Assembly: GCA_964436235.1 (NCBI GenBank)
Contig: CAYTCW010000026.1
Location: forward strand, 1 to 40,234
Origin: UBA9980 sp964436235
GTDB taxonomy: Bacteria > Muiribacteriota > UBA9980
DNA length: 40,234 bases
Direction: 5' to 3'
Under the pieces are notes generated by a model that was given only the letters and a program-made list of their open reading frames with translations, was not told the DNA's origin and ran no database searches. Made by a program: the position numbers and the translations under genes. Numbering within the stretch: the stretch's first letter is position 1; the number at the start of each line of letters is the position of its first letter. Of the stretch, positions 25,181 through 34,447 are shown piece after piece.

Positions 25181-26350
25181 TTAATCGGTTATACCGGCTA
25201 ATCGAACTTCTTCTTCAATAATATCTCTTAATTTTTTACCTGCAATTATTCTTATCCATGGCCAATTATCTTCGCCGTCTTCGTCTTTTTCAAGAGTGAA
25301 TAAATCAGCATCAAGAAGTTTTTCAAAAACATTAATTTGGAACAAATCACTATATTTAATTTGATAAATGCCGGTTTCATCGTATTCATCTTTTTCAATT
25401 AATTTATAATATCCTTCTTTTTCAAGGCGGCATTTTACAAGAAGCGAGAAAACATATGACGCAAGGAGCAGATGCTCCCGGACCGACCAAATAATGTTTT
25501 TATTGCTATACAACTTACCGTGAGCAAAATCACCTCTTAATTTATATAGATCGCGAATCCATTCCTCTCGAATAATTTTAATTTTATCAATATGTTTAAC
25601 ATTTTTCAATTTTTGACTTTCATTGATTTTTAGATCTATTGAAGGTTTAAAAAAATCGATGAAATTTCTGGAAAGTTCTGTTATATCGCTGGAAGAACAG
25701 CCCAAAATTCTCTGGATTGCGCCTAAAACAAGTACAATTTCAAATGGTTCGTTGAAATAATTATTATCCGTATTTGCTCTGTTAAAACTATAAATCGCTT
25801 CAAAAATTTCGTTATAAGCTTTTGTGTTTTTATTCTTTTGAAGTTCTAATAATGATGCAAGGAGTTCTTTATCAATATTGACAGTTCTGTTAGTTGCATT
25901 ATCGGGTTTTATGGTTTTTAAATTATCCGAGCTGCTAAATTGTTCGGAAAGGCCATCTCTTTTCCTTGTTTTAAAGTGAGCCCCATTGAATGTTTCATCA
26001 AATATTTGGATATAAAATAAAAAGTCATCCTTGTTGCAATAATTGCCGGAAAATTGAAAATATTCCCTACGTGAAATCGCAGAAAAAGCAATAAATTCGG
26101 CCGCAATAAACAGATCATTTATTTCTTCGTCGGTGATATCATCAAATAATAATTTGTCTTTATAAGAAAGAACAGTAAGTTCTGAAACCGGCCGAGAAGA
26201 AATACAATAACTCGAAAATACTTTATTGCATGCTTTTTTGATATTGCTGCCAGATTCATCTTGTTCGATATTATATGGCGTTAACTTAATATTACCAAGA
26301 ACAATCTTTTCTTTAATTTTAAGCCATGGAAAAAATGCAACAACTGGCAT
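25181..26350 (-). CDS. HEPN-domain protein (ApeA-like), putative RNase effector, 389 aa
   Basis: Its ATG overlaps the stop of the methyltransferase gene in TGATG, so translation is coupled. Residues 205-310 look like a HEPN domain: AIQRILGCSS, then LYKLRGDFAHGK, giving RX4H at R272-H277, then WSVREHLLLASYVFSLLVK. RX4-6H is the ribonuclease site of HEPN toxins, and the LYxxRxxxxHG form is typical of ApeA-like HEPN proteins. The first 200 residues are unrecognised. HEPN nucleases often act in abortive infection. A HEPN gene is not a core DISARM component. The gene is AT-rich compared with the flanking methyltransferase and helicase genes. Confidence 0.65.
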   Translation of the reverse strand: MPVVAFFPWLKIKEKIVLGNIKLTPYNIEQDESGSNIKKACNKVFSSYCISSRPVSELTVLSYKDKLLFDDITDEEINDLFIAAEFIAFSAISRREYFQFSGNYCNKDDFLFYIQIFDETFNGAHFKTRKRDGLSEQFSSSDNLKTIKPDNATNRTVNIDKELLASLLELQKNKNTKAYNEIFEAIYSFNRANTDNNYFNEPFEIVLVLGAIQRILGCSSSDITELSRNFIDFFKPSIDLKINESQKLKNVKHIDKIKIIREEWIRDLYKLRGDFAHGKLYSNKNIIWSVREHLLLASYVFSLLVKCRLEKEGYYKLIEKDEYDETGIYQIKYSDLFQINVFEKLLDADLFTLEKDEDGEDNWPWIRIIAGKKLRDIIEEEVRLAGITD

Positions 26351-29300
26351 CAGGGCTTCTTCCTCTTCTTTTTAACGTTTTTCGTTACCTCGACAGGATT
26401 CCCGAACATATCGACTTCGACGCCGCCATTTACATTATCGTCGTTACCGGCCTCAACGTTTTGATCTCCGTCATTTACGATACCAGGCAATTCAATAATC
26501 GGCTTCGGCAAATTCTCGTTCAGCGGAATATCGTGATATGGATCGTATTTTTTAGTATATGCGTCAACGCCAATTTGCTTTAATTCATCGAATTTTTCAA
26601 GGCAGATTCCGGTATATGGATTCGACCCGCTCGCCCTGTCGAACGATTTTAAAATATGTTCATACTGATCACGGTCAAGGCCATAAGCTTCCGCCACAAC
26701 GGCGTCTATCGCGCTTCGAACCGCCCATCGTTTTTCTTCGGTTTCAAGCACGGGCCATGTAAATGGATTCTTGCCCGGCTCACGCCATGCATCGCCGAGT
26801 TGTTCGCGCCAGAGAGGTTCGTAGCCAAAGTGATTGCAGGAGAGACGGAGAGCGGAATGAATTAAAAAAAATCCAGACTTTGAATTACCTAATAATCCAG
26901 GTAAAGGGCAACCGTTTAAAATAAAAAGATTAACATTTGCGCTTGTTTTCTGACGAAGAACCCAGTCAAAAGAAAAACTATTTACAAGTGATATTAGTAA
27001 TAAAGAATGTGAGTTTGGCCTATTTTCCGGGGATCTTTCGCAAGGCCCGGAATTACCAAATAAATATCCGGATGGAACTAGGCAAAATATTGAGGTTCTC
27101 TCATTAGTAGATGATGCAATAGATCGGTAAACAAGTCTATAATAACGAGTCACTTTATACCAATTTGGTTTGTCAGTTATACTATTTAAATTAATTAAAT
27201 GTGACGGTCGCTCACCCCAGGTATCGCTGTATTGATGAAACGTTTTACCTTCACCAAGCGTTAAATATCCAAGAGCAAGGATTTTTTTTGAAACCAAAGG
27301 CAGACGAGGATCTTCAGATTCTGAAATTATAGTATCAACATCAGTAAAGCGAAATGAATCGTCAGTCATGTTAAGTTCGCGTCCAAGGCTGATTTTTTTA
27401 TCATTACACACCGTTGAAAAGAGAATGCCTGAATCAAAAAACTTTTTAATTATATTAGCGTCTTTATCGGTCTTGAGTTCAAGCAAATTATAATATTCTC
27501 CGCCAACCTTTTTTATAAAATCAAGAGTATAGATTAAAGGATTGTTTTTTTCAAATAACCAGTTAATGTCGTGAAGATAAAAAGCGCATTTAATGTCGTA
27601 GTTTTTTAATTGTTCAGGTTTTTTAGTGATAGTAACGGCAAATTTAAAACTCGAATGAATTTCGAATAATTTATTTTTATTTTCAAATGAATAGCACTGC
27701 ATCAAATTTAACCTATCTACAAATAACTTTCTAACTCCAGTCGCTCCTTCATTTGAATGAAAAGCTGAGGGAACAAGCATTCCAATATAGCAATTATAGT
27801 TAATTATAGTTGAAGAACGCTCCATAAAGAGCCTATATAGATCCTGTTTACCTATGGTAGTGCTGTCGCCAATTGTAGATGACTGCCATAAATAAGTTTT
27901 TTTAATGACATTTTCCGCTTTTCTGAATTCCTGTATGTATTTATTATAAAGGGTTGAGACATTGCTATCTTGTTTTAATTTTTTTAATGCTAAGTCACGG
28001 TCTTTTTTGGTAGGGGCATTTAATACGTCAAGATTAAAAGCCGCATAAAACTCTTTATCGGCAGGTAACAGCTTATCCCACGGCGGATTTCCAAGCACAA
28101 CGTCGAACCCTTTTTTCGCAAACCCTTGTTCATCAATTTTAAAAAACACTTCCGGAAAAGTCAGATCATAAGGCAGAGAAGGAATATTCCTGCTTTCTTT
28201 AACAATCGATAATATTTCTTCAATATTCAAAGTTTCTGATGTATCATCGATTCCCAGCCCCCGCGCTATCATCTTTATAAGTTTCTGCGAATCAATAGTT
28301 TCAGGCAGTTTACCATGAGATGCAATATATTTAGCCAGATTTTCGTATCCAAGCGCATCGCCGTCTATTTTACCGAGCATCACGCCGCCAGTCCAAGCAG
28401 CCGCGAGAATTTTAAATGGAAGCATTATTTCTTCCATCTTTTCCTTTGATTTCTTTTTATTCTCGATATCCGCAATATCAATGCCTATGCTTTTTTCAAG
28501 TTCATTGACTTCTTTGAGCGCTTTTTTAAGCGCGTCCATCAGCCCTTTTTGAAGCCCGTCTGTAAAAAGGTCGTCTAACGGTTCGTTGGTAAAAGGCGAT
28601 TTTAATAGATGCTCGAAAAATGGCCCCGTTATCGAATCTCCCAATATAAATCTATGGTCGAGGAAAGTGAGCGGTAAGCCTTCCGATTGCGATTCGAGCC
28701 AGATTGAAAGTTTTGCAAGCTCCACCGCAAGCGGGTTTTTATCGATGCCGTATAAACAATGGACCGCGACAAGCCTTTTACATAGCGCAAGTGCCTTCGA
28801 CTGCGAATAACCCGAACGCCATTCCTCCGGAGCTGAACCCGGCAAGTAATTTAAAATTTCATCATCCGGATCCGGGATTTCAATAATGCGCTCACGGTAT
28901 TGATTCATTACTTCTTTGAGTTTTTGAACCGTTTTCTCATCGTCTTGATTTTTTTCAATTTTCAATTTTAATTCGCTGACTTTTTCATCGCAAAGCCTGC
29001 ATGCCTCATATAATTTTTCACCCATGAACCTGCACGCTTCAACAAGGAAATGTGCGCTGCCCATCGCAGGATCGAGGACTTTTATCTTAAGGATTTCGTT
29101 TGGATAAGGATTCGCGGTAGGCGATACTTCGTCAATTTTTGGACCGAGCGTTTCCTGAACTAAAAATTTAACAAAACTATGCGGCGTATAATAACTGCCC
29201 GTGGCTTTACGTCCAAGCCCGACACGCAGATAAAATCGATCTTTGGGTATTTCTTCGATCCATTCAATTTTAGTTTTGCCTTTTTTATTCGATTTTTCTT

Positions 29301-30738
29301 CTTCGGCTTCAGTATCGTCGGTTTCGTCCGCGTCATCGTCAGTAATATCTTCGGGTTCAACATTTTCTGTTTTTTTAACGATCTTGTATTTTTCGCCCTG
29401 AGCGGACGGAACAACGACTTCGAGTTTGGCACGCCGTAAGCGACACATCGCTTCTTCTGAAATGCCGGCGTCTAATTCAAGTAGCGCTTCGTAAATTCGT
29501 CCCAGATCTTCGATATCGAGCGAACCGTAATGAATTCTCTGACGCGCTTCGCCGCCGCGTCCTTTCGGAACGGTCCATAATAATTTATCGAGAAGTTTCG
29601 CGCACGCCCGTTCCGGCCAGTGAAGAACTGATAATACAGGCATCGAACGTTCATCGAATAACATGCCGCCAAGAGGTTTTATATTTAACTCTGATGATTT
29701 AACACCGTCGCGAAACATCTTGAAAATCGATTTCAAACCGCCTTCGAGAAGCGATCCGGTTTCTTTTCCTTTGTCTATGGCTTCTCTTACATAATGCGCC
29801 AGAGCTACCGTCGGCGAATAAGTATTTCTCCATAGTGTCGATCCCGTAAAATTAAACGACCGCGCCGGATCATCACTTGCCTCACCTTTCAGCACAAACA
29901 AAAGTTTATAAACTATGGCAAGGCCCTCATGCCATAACTGGCGAGCAAGTTTATCTTTATCGGTATATTTTGAAAGCGACTCATAATTTTTAGGATCGGA
30001 AAACACGTCATTAATAAATCCATCTATCGCCTGGCGTGCCTGAATTCGCAATTCCTTCGTTATCGTAGACTGTTTTAACCTTGCTTTATCGAGAAGTTCC
30101 GGCAGCAATTTTATTCCGGCAGGTGAAAGAAGCGCAGCGGTTAGTTTGAAGCTATCCGAAATATCGCGCGATTTTTTCCATTCGGTATCGATATTGATAA
30201 TTAATTGTGAATCGTTTTTAGAAGGCTCCGCAATGATTATTCGAAATTCAAATCCGTCAGTTATAACGCCGATGCGTTCATTCGAAGCAAGAAGCACGCG
30301 CTGGACTATTTTGGATAAACTAAACCTGTAAGCATATCCTCTTTTTATAGGCGTGTCGAGATCGGTCCCGGCCTGAACCGTCCAGACGCGAAGAGATGTT
30401 GTGCCATCTGAAGTTTTTAAAAGATAACCGCCGTCTTCACCTTCGTTTTTATTTTCGCGCGTTGCAACTTTTTCAGATTCGATGATTTCTGAATATCCCA
30501 AAAGCTCCATGAGCGGATCGATGACAAGATTTTTTACCCGGATCCTGCCGGAACTGCGGCCGAGTTCATATAATTTTCTTCTGTAGAACTGCCAGAATTC
30601 AGCATTTTTATCAGCTTCAGGCCCGTGCTCCTTCAAAAGCAACTTTTTAGAATTCAGTTCCTTTTCAAGGTCGAATTTAACGAATGGTTCCGGAAAAGCC
30701 GGTCCTACGAATTTTATAAATGATAGATCGAGCGCCAT
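26350..30738 (-). CDS. Large N6-adenine DNA methyltransferase (Eco57I/PglX-like; DrmMI-like), 1462 aa
   Basis: SAM-binding motif I is VLDPAMGSAHFL (554-565), followed by GIDKNPLAVELAKLSIWLE (664-682) and the catalytic NPPW (884-887) of gamma-class amino-methyltransferases. KATGSYYTP (511-519) is the usual entry to the domain. The N-terminal 180 residues resemble HsdR_N/type IIG N-termini (VWTVQAGTDLD, RIGVITDGFEFRI). A very acidic linker lies at 460-482. The C-terminal third is a target-recognition-like region (LVNSFSFDWVLRQKTSANVN). The start overlaps the SNF2 stop in TAATG. In class 1 DISARM this enzyme marks host DNA so that it is spared. The recognised site cannot be predicted. Confidence 0.9.
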   Translation of the reverse strand: MALDLSFIKFVGPAFPEPFVKFDLEKELNSKKLLLKEHGPEADKNAEFWQFYRRKLYELGRSSGRIRVKNLVIDPLMELLGYSEIIESEKVATRENKNEGEDGGYLLKTSDGTTSLRVWTVQAGTDLDTPIKRGYAYRFSLSKIVQRVLLASNERIGVITDGFEFRIIIAEPSKNDSQLIINIDTEWKKSRDISDSFKLTAALLSPAGIKLLPELLDKARLKQSTITKELRIQARQAIDGFINDVFSDPKNYESLSKYTDKDKLARQLWHEGLAIVYKLLFVLKGEASDDPARSFNFTGSTLWRNTYSPTVALAHYVREAIDKGKETGSLLEGGLKSIFKMFRDGVKSSELNIKPLGGMLFDERSMPVLSVLHWPERACAKLLDKLLWTVPKGRGGEARQRIHYGSLDIEDLGRIYEALLELDAGISEEAMCRLRRAKLEVVVPSAQGEKYKIVKKTENVEPEDITDDDADETDDTEAEEEKSNKKGKTKIEWIEEIPKDRFYLRVGLGRKATGSYYTPHSFVKFLVQETLGPKIDEVSPTANPYPNEILKIKVLDPAMGSAHFLVEACRFMGEKLYEACRLCDEKVSELKLKIEKNQDDEKTVQKLKEVMNQYRERIIEIPDPDDEILNYLPGSAPEEWRSGYSQSKALALCKRLVAVHCLYGIDKNPLAVELAKLSIWLESQSEGLPLTFLDHRFILGDSITGPFFEHLLKSPFTNEPLDDLFTDGLQKGLMDALKKALKEVNELEKSIGIDIADIENKKKSKEKMEEIMLPFKILAAAWTGGVMLGKIDGDALGYENLAKYIASHGKLPETIDSQKLIKMIARGLGIDDTSETLNIEEILSIVKESRNIPSLPYDLTFPEVFFKIDEQGFAKKGFDVVLGNPPWDKLLPADKEFYAAFNLDVLNAPTKKDRDLALKKLKQDSNVSTLYNKYIQEFRKAENVIKKTYLWQSSTIGDSTTIGKQDLYRLFMERSSTIINYNCYIGMLVPSAFHSNEGATGVRKLFVDRLNLMQCYSFENKNKLFEIHSSFKFAVTITKKPEQLKNYDIKCAFYLHDINWLFEKNNPLIYTLDFIKKVGGEYYNLLELKTDKDANIIKKFFDSGILFSTVCNDKKISLGRELNMTDDSFRFTDVDTIISESEDPRLPLVSKKILALGYLTLGEGKTFHQYSDTWGERPSHLINLNSITDKPNWYKVTRYYRLVYRSIASSTNERTSIFCLVPSGYLFGNSGPCERSPENRPNSHSLLLISLVNSFSFDWVLRQKTSANVNLFILNGCPLPGLLGNSKSGFFLIHSALRLSCNHFGYEPLWREQLGDAWREPGKNPFTWPVLETEEKRWAVRSAIDAVVAEAYGLDRDQYEHILKSFDRASGSNPYTGICLEKFDELKQIGVDAYTKKYDPYHDIPLNENLPKPIIELPGIVNDGDQNVEAGNDDNVNGGVEVDMFGNPVEVTKNVKKKRKKP

Positions 30739-33700
30739 TATATCTCACCTTCCGAAATTATCATCATCATGCCGAGTTGTCTGATACCTTTAAAATCAAC
30801 TTCGGATAGCATTTCGAGTACCTTCATGCGTTCGCTGTAGTTTTTTAGAACTGTATCGGCCGTCGAGCGTTTTGAACGAAATACGCCTTTATCCTGGCTA
30901 AATTTCAATAATCGTTCGCGCGGCTCTTCTATTTCGATCCAGATCGAGCGCGCCTTTGCATCCGGCGTTTCAAACAGATCGATCTGCGATTCGGTGTTAA
31001 CGCCGCCGGTAAGCTCCCAGACGCGCTTATTGAACCTGTCCGTAAGTTCATATTTTTCTTTCTCAAGTTTTTTAATATGATCTGAAAAGAATTTATCAGC
31101 TTTCGGACCAAAAACAGATTCGGCCTTTGCATTAATATTTTTACCGACATCAGCAGCCCATATCTTAAAATGGCGCTCCCAGATACCGGACGCATCGATC
31201 GCTTTTTCTATTTTAGCATATTGCGTGAGTTCGGCCGCGTCATGTATTTCATCGATGTTACCTTCTTTATCAACGGTTATCGCAAATACTATTTCATATA
31301 TTTTTTGTTTCTTCGACTGAATTATCCCCGAAAACGTATATAAAATTTTAGGTTTTTTAACTTTATCCCGGATCGCCGTAACTCTTGGATCGGACCGGGC
31401 TGTATTGTTCATTATGAAGCCAATGCTTTTAACCCTTTCGATAGCCTTTTTAACAATCGGATGGGAGCGGCCTAAATAACCAACCGCCATTTTGTTTTCA
31501 TCTTCCGTTATTCCGAGATCTTCCGTAAGCCTTATCAAATGGGCGTCTTTATCATAGCCTGGAAGGTCTTCAAGTGCGAATTCCCATGTTTGGGGAAGTT
31601 TTATCTCGGTTATGCCTTTTTTTAATTTATCCGATCCGCCGTCAAATGAAACTGCGCTTGTGACAAACTTTAACAGCCCCATCATATTATATTTTCCGGC
31701 ATTTTTAGATGCGTCAGCCGCAAGGCTCACAAACTGCGAATCATTATTGACGCCTGTTTCGAGAATTGATATTTTCGAGTCGCTTGAAGTTTTATAAATT
31801 CCGAAGCTTTTATCGATTTCAGACATCAATTCTTTTATAGATTCGTCGGATTCAGCTTCTTTTTCAGGTTCAAAAAAATCGAACGATAGATTTTCTCCGC
31901 TGTCTTTAAATAATTTATCTTCCTCGGAAACGAAACCTTTAAGGAGCTTTTCACACGCGGCGTCCGTGGTGCATGTAATTCCGAGCGTTTCGGGAACGAA
32001 GCCCAGGAGCTTTCTCTGACGTTCATACTTAGCGATTAGTTTTATAAGAATACGGTCTTCGAATGTGTTTTTTAAAAACAAATACCTGATCTGCGGCGTT
32101 ATTTCCTGCCCGTAACGATCTATCCTTCCGTTGCGCTGTTCCAGGCGGTTCGGATTGAAAGGAAGTTCGAGATGTATGAGGTGATGACATTTTTTTTGAA
32201 GGTTAAGACCTTCGGAACTTGCATCGGTGCTGACAAGGATTCGCCCTTCATAGGTCGAAAATTCAATAGTAACCTTTTTACGAAGATGATCCGGATCACT
32301 TCCGCTGAGCGTGAGAATTCCGCTATCAATCTTTTTTAATAGCGCGTTAACCACAGCCGTCTGGCTATCGATATATTCCGTATAAATTAAAATATTGGCA
32401 TTCGGCTCGGATGAACGGATGTTATTGATTTCGCGAATTATCGCTTCGATCTTAGGATCGTTATCAAGAGTTTTTTCGCCGAGCTTAATCAGTTCTTCAA
32501 GGTAGCCCGTGACATTCTGGGCGTGCTTCAACTTTCTCGAGCCGCTTCGAAGTTCCGATTCCAGCTCTTTTAATTGACCGGCGATATCTTCAATGTGAAG
32601 GTTTCGCTGTTCCTCTTCTTCTTCACAACTTAAAACGCCAAATTTTTCGGCTTTTTTCATAAGGTCGCGAATTGATTTGACACGTTCCTGCTTGCATTCC
32701 CGCTCTTCTTTGCGTTCCGATGTCAAGCCTTCGAACCTGTTTTTAATCGCTCCAAGCGTTTCAACGCATGAACTTACAGTGGAAACGGATCTTTTTAACA
32801 AAGCTATAAAAGCAAGAACATCGCCATAGTTCCGATTACGGAGAGCTTTGCGAAGTTCGGGAGAGATAAGTTCTAAAAGTTCTTTTTGAAATTCAATATA
32901 ATTCTTATGTTTTCCAGGCTCGGCAATAACCGGAATCGGCTGCAGATTTCTTTCCTTGAATTTAGGCGCGCCAGTTTCATGGTCTTTTATGTGTCTTTTC
33001 AGACGTCTTACGACGTGGGCTTTATACTTATCGGCTATCGCTTCGCCCTTTCCATTCACGAGCGACGGATCGAGCAATTCAAGAAGCGAAGAAAACGATC
33101 GGTCGATTCCGTTATGCGGCGTTGCCGTCAATAACAACAAGTAATCACACCTTGTGGCCAGAACACATGCGAGTTTGCGTCTTTGCGATTCCTCGAAACT
33201 TCCGCTATTAGTTTCCGAACAGTGATGCGCTTCGTCGATCACTATTATGTCATAAGAAGACTTTTCCACATATTCAAGAATTTTTTCCTGTTTCAAAAAA
33301 TCAATCGATATAAGACCTAACGGTATGGTATCGAACGGGTTCGCACCGAGCTCATTTTTTCGTTTAACTTCGTCGAGCTTATCTTTATCGATAATTTCAA
33401 CCTTAATGCTAAATTTATCCAGAAGTTCCTGCTTCCACTGATCAAGAAGCGGCCCGGCAGGCGAAACAATAAGAACTCTGTGCGCTATCCTTCGCGCCAT
33501 AAGTTCGATGATTATCTGAGCCGCCTGAATGGTCTTTCCAAGCCCGACATCGTCGCACAAAAGCAATCGCGGCCTTGACATTTTTAAAGCTCTCATTAGC
33601 GGAACAATCTGATATGGTTCGGGTTTTATTCTGCCCGAATTGACTGAAAGTAAAGCATCGTCGCCAGCGCTTTGTTCTAGAAGATAAGCCTGATGAAACA

Positions 33701-33920
33701 GTGTCCAGTGCTGAAGGCGCGAAGCCTTTTCAGGATTTATGTCGAACGCGATCGGCGTGATAGGTTCAAGCGAGCGTATCGCTTCTATTTCTTTTCCGAT
33801 CACGACACCTTCACCGCCCCTGAGCCTGACGATCTCGTCTTCGCCGGAAGAAAATACGTCGATGACCTCCCACTTGAGGTCTCTGAAAATAACTTCAACG
33901 CCGGGCGTTATTCGATCCAT
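30738..33920 (-). CDS. SNF2-family helicase (DISARM DrmD-like), 1060 aa
   Basis: TGGAGG precedes the ATG by 7 bases. The N-terminus GVEVIFRDLKWEVIDV is an SH3-like start common in RapA/DrmD-type proteins. Walker A is DDVGLGKT (123-130), the DEAH box is at 229-232, TATPHNG at 265-271, STDASSEGLNLQ at 564-575 and QRNGRIDRYGQ at 595-605, so both RecA lobes are intact. A charged helical insertion lies at 400-470. First gene of the operon, coupled to the methyltransferase. Family knowledge: SNF2 helicase plus adenine methyltransferase defines class 1 DISARM. Confidence 0.9.
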   Translation of the reverse strand: MDRITPGVEVIFRDLKWEVIDVFSSGEDEIVRLRGGEGVVIGKEIEAIRSLEPITPIAFDINPEKASRLQHWTLFHQAYLLEQSAGDDALLSVNSGRIKPEPYQIVPLMRALKMSRPRLLLCDDVGLGKTIQAAQIIIELMARRIAHRVLIVSPAGPLLDQWKQELLDKFSIKVEIIDKDKLDEVKRKNELGANPFDTIPLGLISIDFLKQEKILEYVEKSSYDIIVIDEAHHCSETNSGSFEESQRRKLACVLATRCDYLLLLTATPHNGIDRSFSSLLELLDPSLVNGKGEAIADKYKAHVVRRLKRHIKDHETGAPKFKERNLQPIPVIAEPGKHKNYIEFQKELLELISPELRKALRNRNYGDVLAFIALLKRSVSTVSSCVETLGAIKNRFEGLTSERKEERECKQERVKSIRDLMKKAEKFGVLSCEEEEEQRNLHIEDIAGQLKELESELRSGSRKLKHAQNVTGYLEELIKLGEKTLDNDPKIEAIIREINNIRSSEPNANILIYTEYIDSQTAVVNALLKKIDSGILTLSGSDPDHLRKKVTIEFSTYEGRILVSTDASSEGLNLQKKCHHLIHLELPFNPNRLEQRNGRIDRYGQEITPQIRYLFLKNTFEDRILIKLIAKYERQRKLLGFVPETLGITCTTDAACEKLLKGFVSEEDKLFKDSGENLSFDFFEPEKEAESDESIKELMSEIDKSFGIYKTSSDSKISILETGVNNDSQFVSLAADASKNAGKYNMMGLLKFVTSAVSFDGGSDKLKKGITEIKLPQTWEFALEDLPGYDKDAHLIRLTEDLGITEDENKMAVGYLGRSHPIVKKAIERVKSIGFIMNNTARSDPRVTAIRDKVKKPKILYTFSGIIQSKKQKIYEIVFAITVDKEGNIDEIHDAAELTQYAKIEKAIDASGIWERHFKIWAADVGKNINAKAESVFGPKADKFFSDHIKKLEKEKYELTDRFNKRVWELTGGVNTESQIDLFETPDAKARSIWIEIEEPRERLLKFSQDKGVFRSKRSTADTVLKNYSERMKVLEMLSEVDFKGIRQLGMMMIISEGEI

Positions 33921-33953
33921 TGGTGCCTCCAGGACGGTAATAATTAAGATAAG

Positions 33954-33973
33954 ATTAAACTTTCAAGTTTAAT
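33954..33973. promoter_or_regulatory. Perfect 20-base palindrome in the defence-operon leader
   Basis: ATTAAACTT, TC, AAGTTTAAT: two perfect 9-base arms about 30 bases after the predicted transcription start and 34 bases before the SNF2 start codon. The spot suits a dimeric repressor. No regulator gene is in the operon. Confidence 0.6.
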
Positions 33974-34009
33974 AAATTTAAGCAAAATTATTTATATCTT
34001 AATTGAGAA

Positions 34010-34038
34010 AGCATATCAACTTTGGCTTAAAATGTCAA
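34010..34038 (-). promoter_or_regulatory. Promoter of the defence operon
   Basis: On the minus strand a perfect TTGACA (34033-34038), a 17-base spacer and TATGCT (34010-34015). Transcription would start near 34003, giving an 83-base leader that contains the palindrome at 33954-33973. Confidence 0.65.
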
Positions 34039-34113
34039 TGTTAATTTTTGTTAATCATCTGTTTATTTTTTCTTTATTTTACCTGCATACCTACATGCTT
34101 ATTATTTTACGCC

Positions 34114-34240
34114 GTATGAGCAGTGTGTAAACTCATAATTGTAGATACACTGGTTACAAACACGATAAAGTCAATAATGTCAAGTGTTTTGGCACGAGTG
34201 TGTAAAGTGCGTCAATTCTCAAAGACTTTATATATTTTTC
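34114..34240 (+). repeat. Long direct repeat, copy A (pair with 38859-38988)
   Basis: Copy A and copy B share blocks in the same order: CAGTGTGT, CACTGGTTA, ATAATGTC, TTTTGG, GCGTCAA and a closing TATATTTT-like run, at roughly three-quarters identity by eye. They bracket the secreted-protein gene at almost equal distances (about 200 bases each side). The remainder of the 33921-34447 gap is AT-rich, with more GTGTGTGA-type motifs and a perfect GTGTGA-AATTCA-TCACAC inverted repeat at 34402-34419. I see no gene there. Confidence 0.6.
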
Positions 34241-34447
34241 CTTGCTCTTAATATTGTTTTTTTGTTTTATATCTATCACGTTTTTTTATAAATTTTCTAA
34301 AAATAAGTTTATAGTAAAAGTAAATCACTTGACACACTTTATCATCAAAAACCTTCTAAATCCATGCATATCCGAGTGCGGAAAATAAGGCGTCGTGCAG
34401 TGTGTGAAATTCATCACACCAGATCGCAACTCGTCATCACTTTTTAA

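Noticed and set aside
26350..30738. BREX (PglX) assignment for the large methyltransferase
   Set aside because: No PglZ, BrxC/PglY, BrxA/B or Lon-like gene accompanies it; the SNF2 and helicase/DUF1998 partners fit DISARM better.
18579..33920. Classical type I restriction-modification system
   Set aside because: No HsdS specificity subunit is present, and the helicases are SNF2 and DUF1998-type rather than HsdR.
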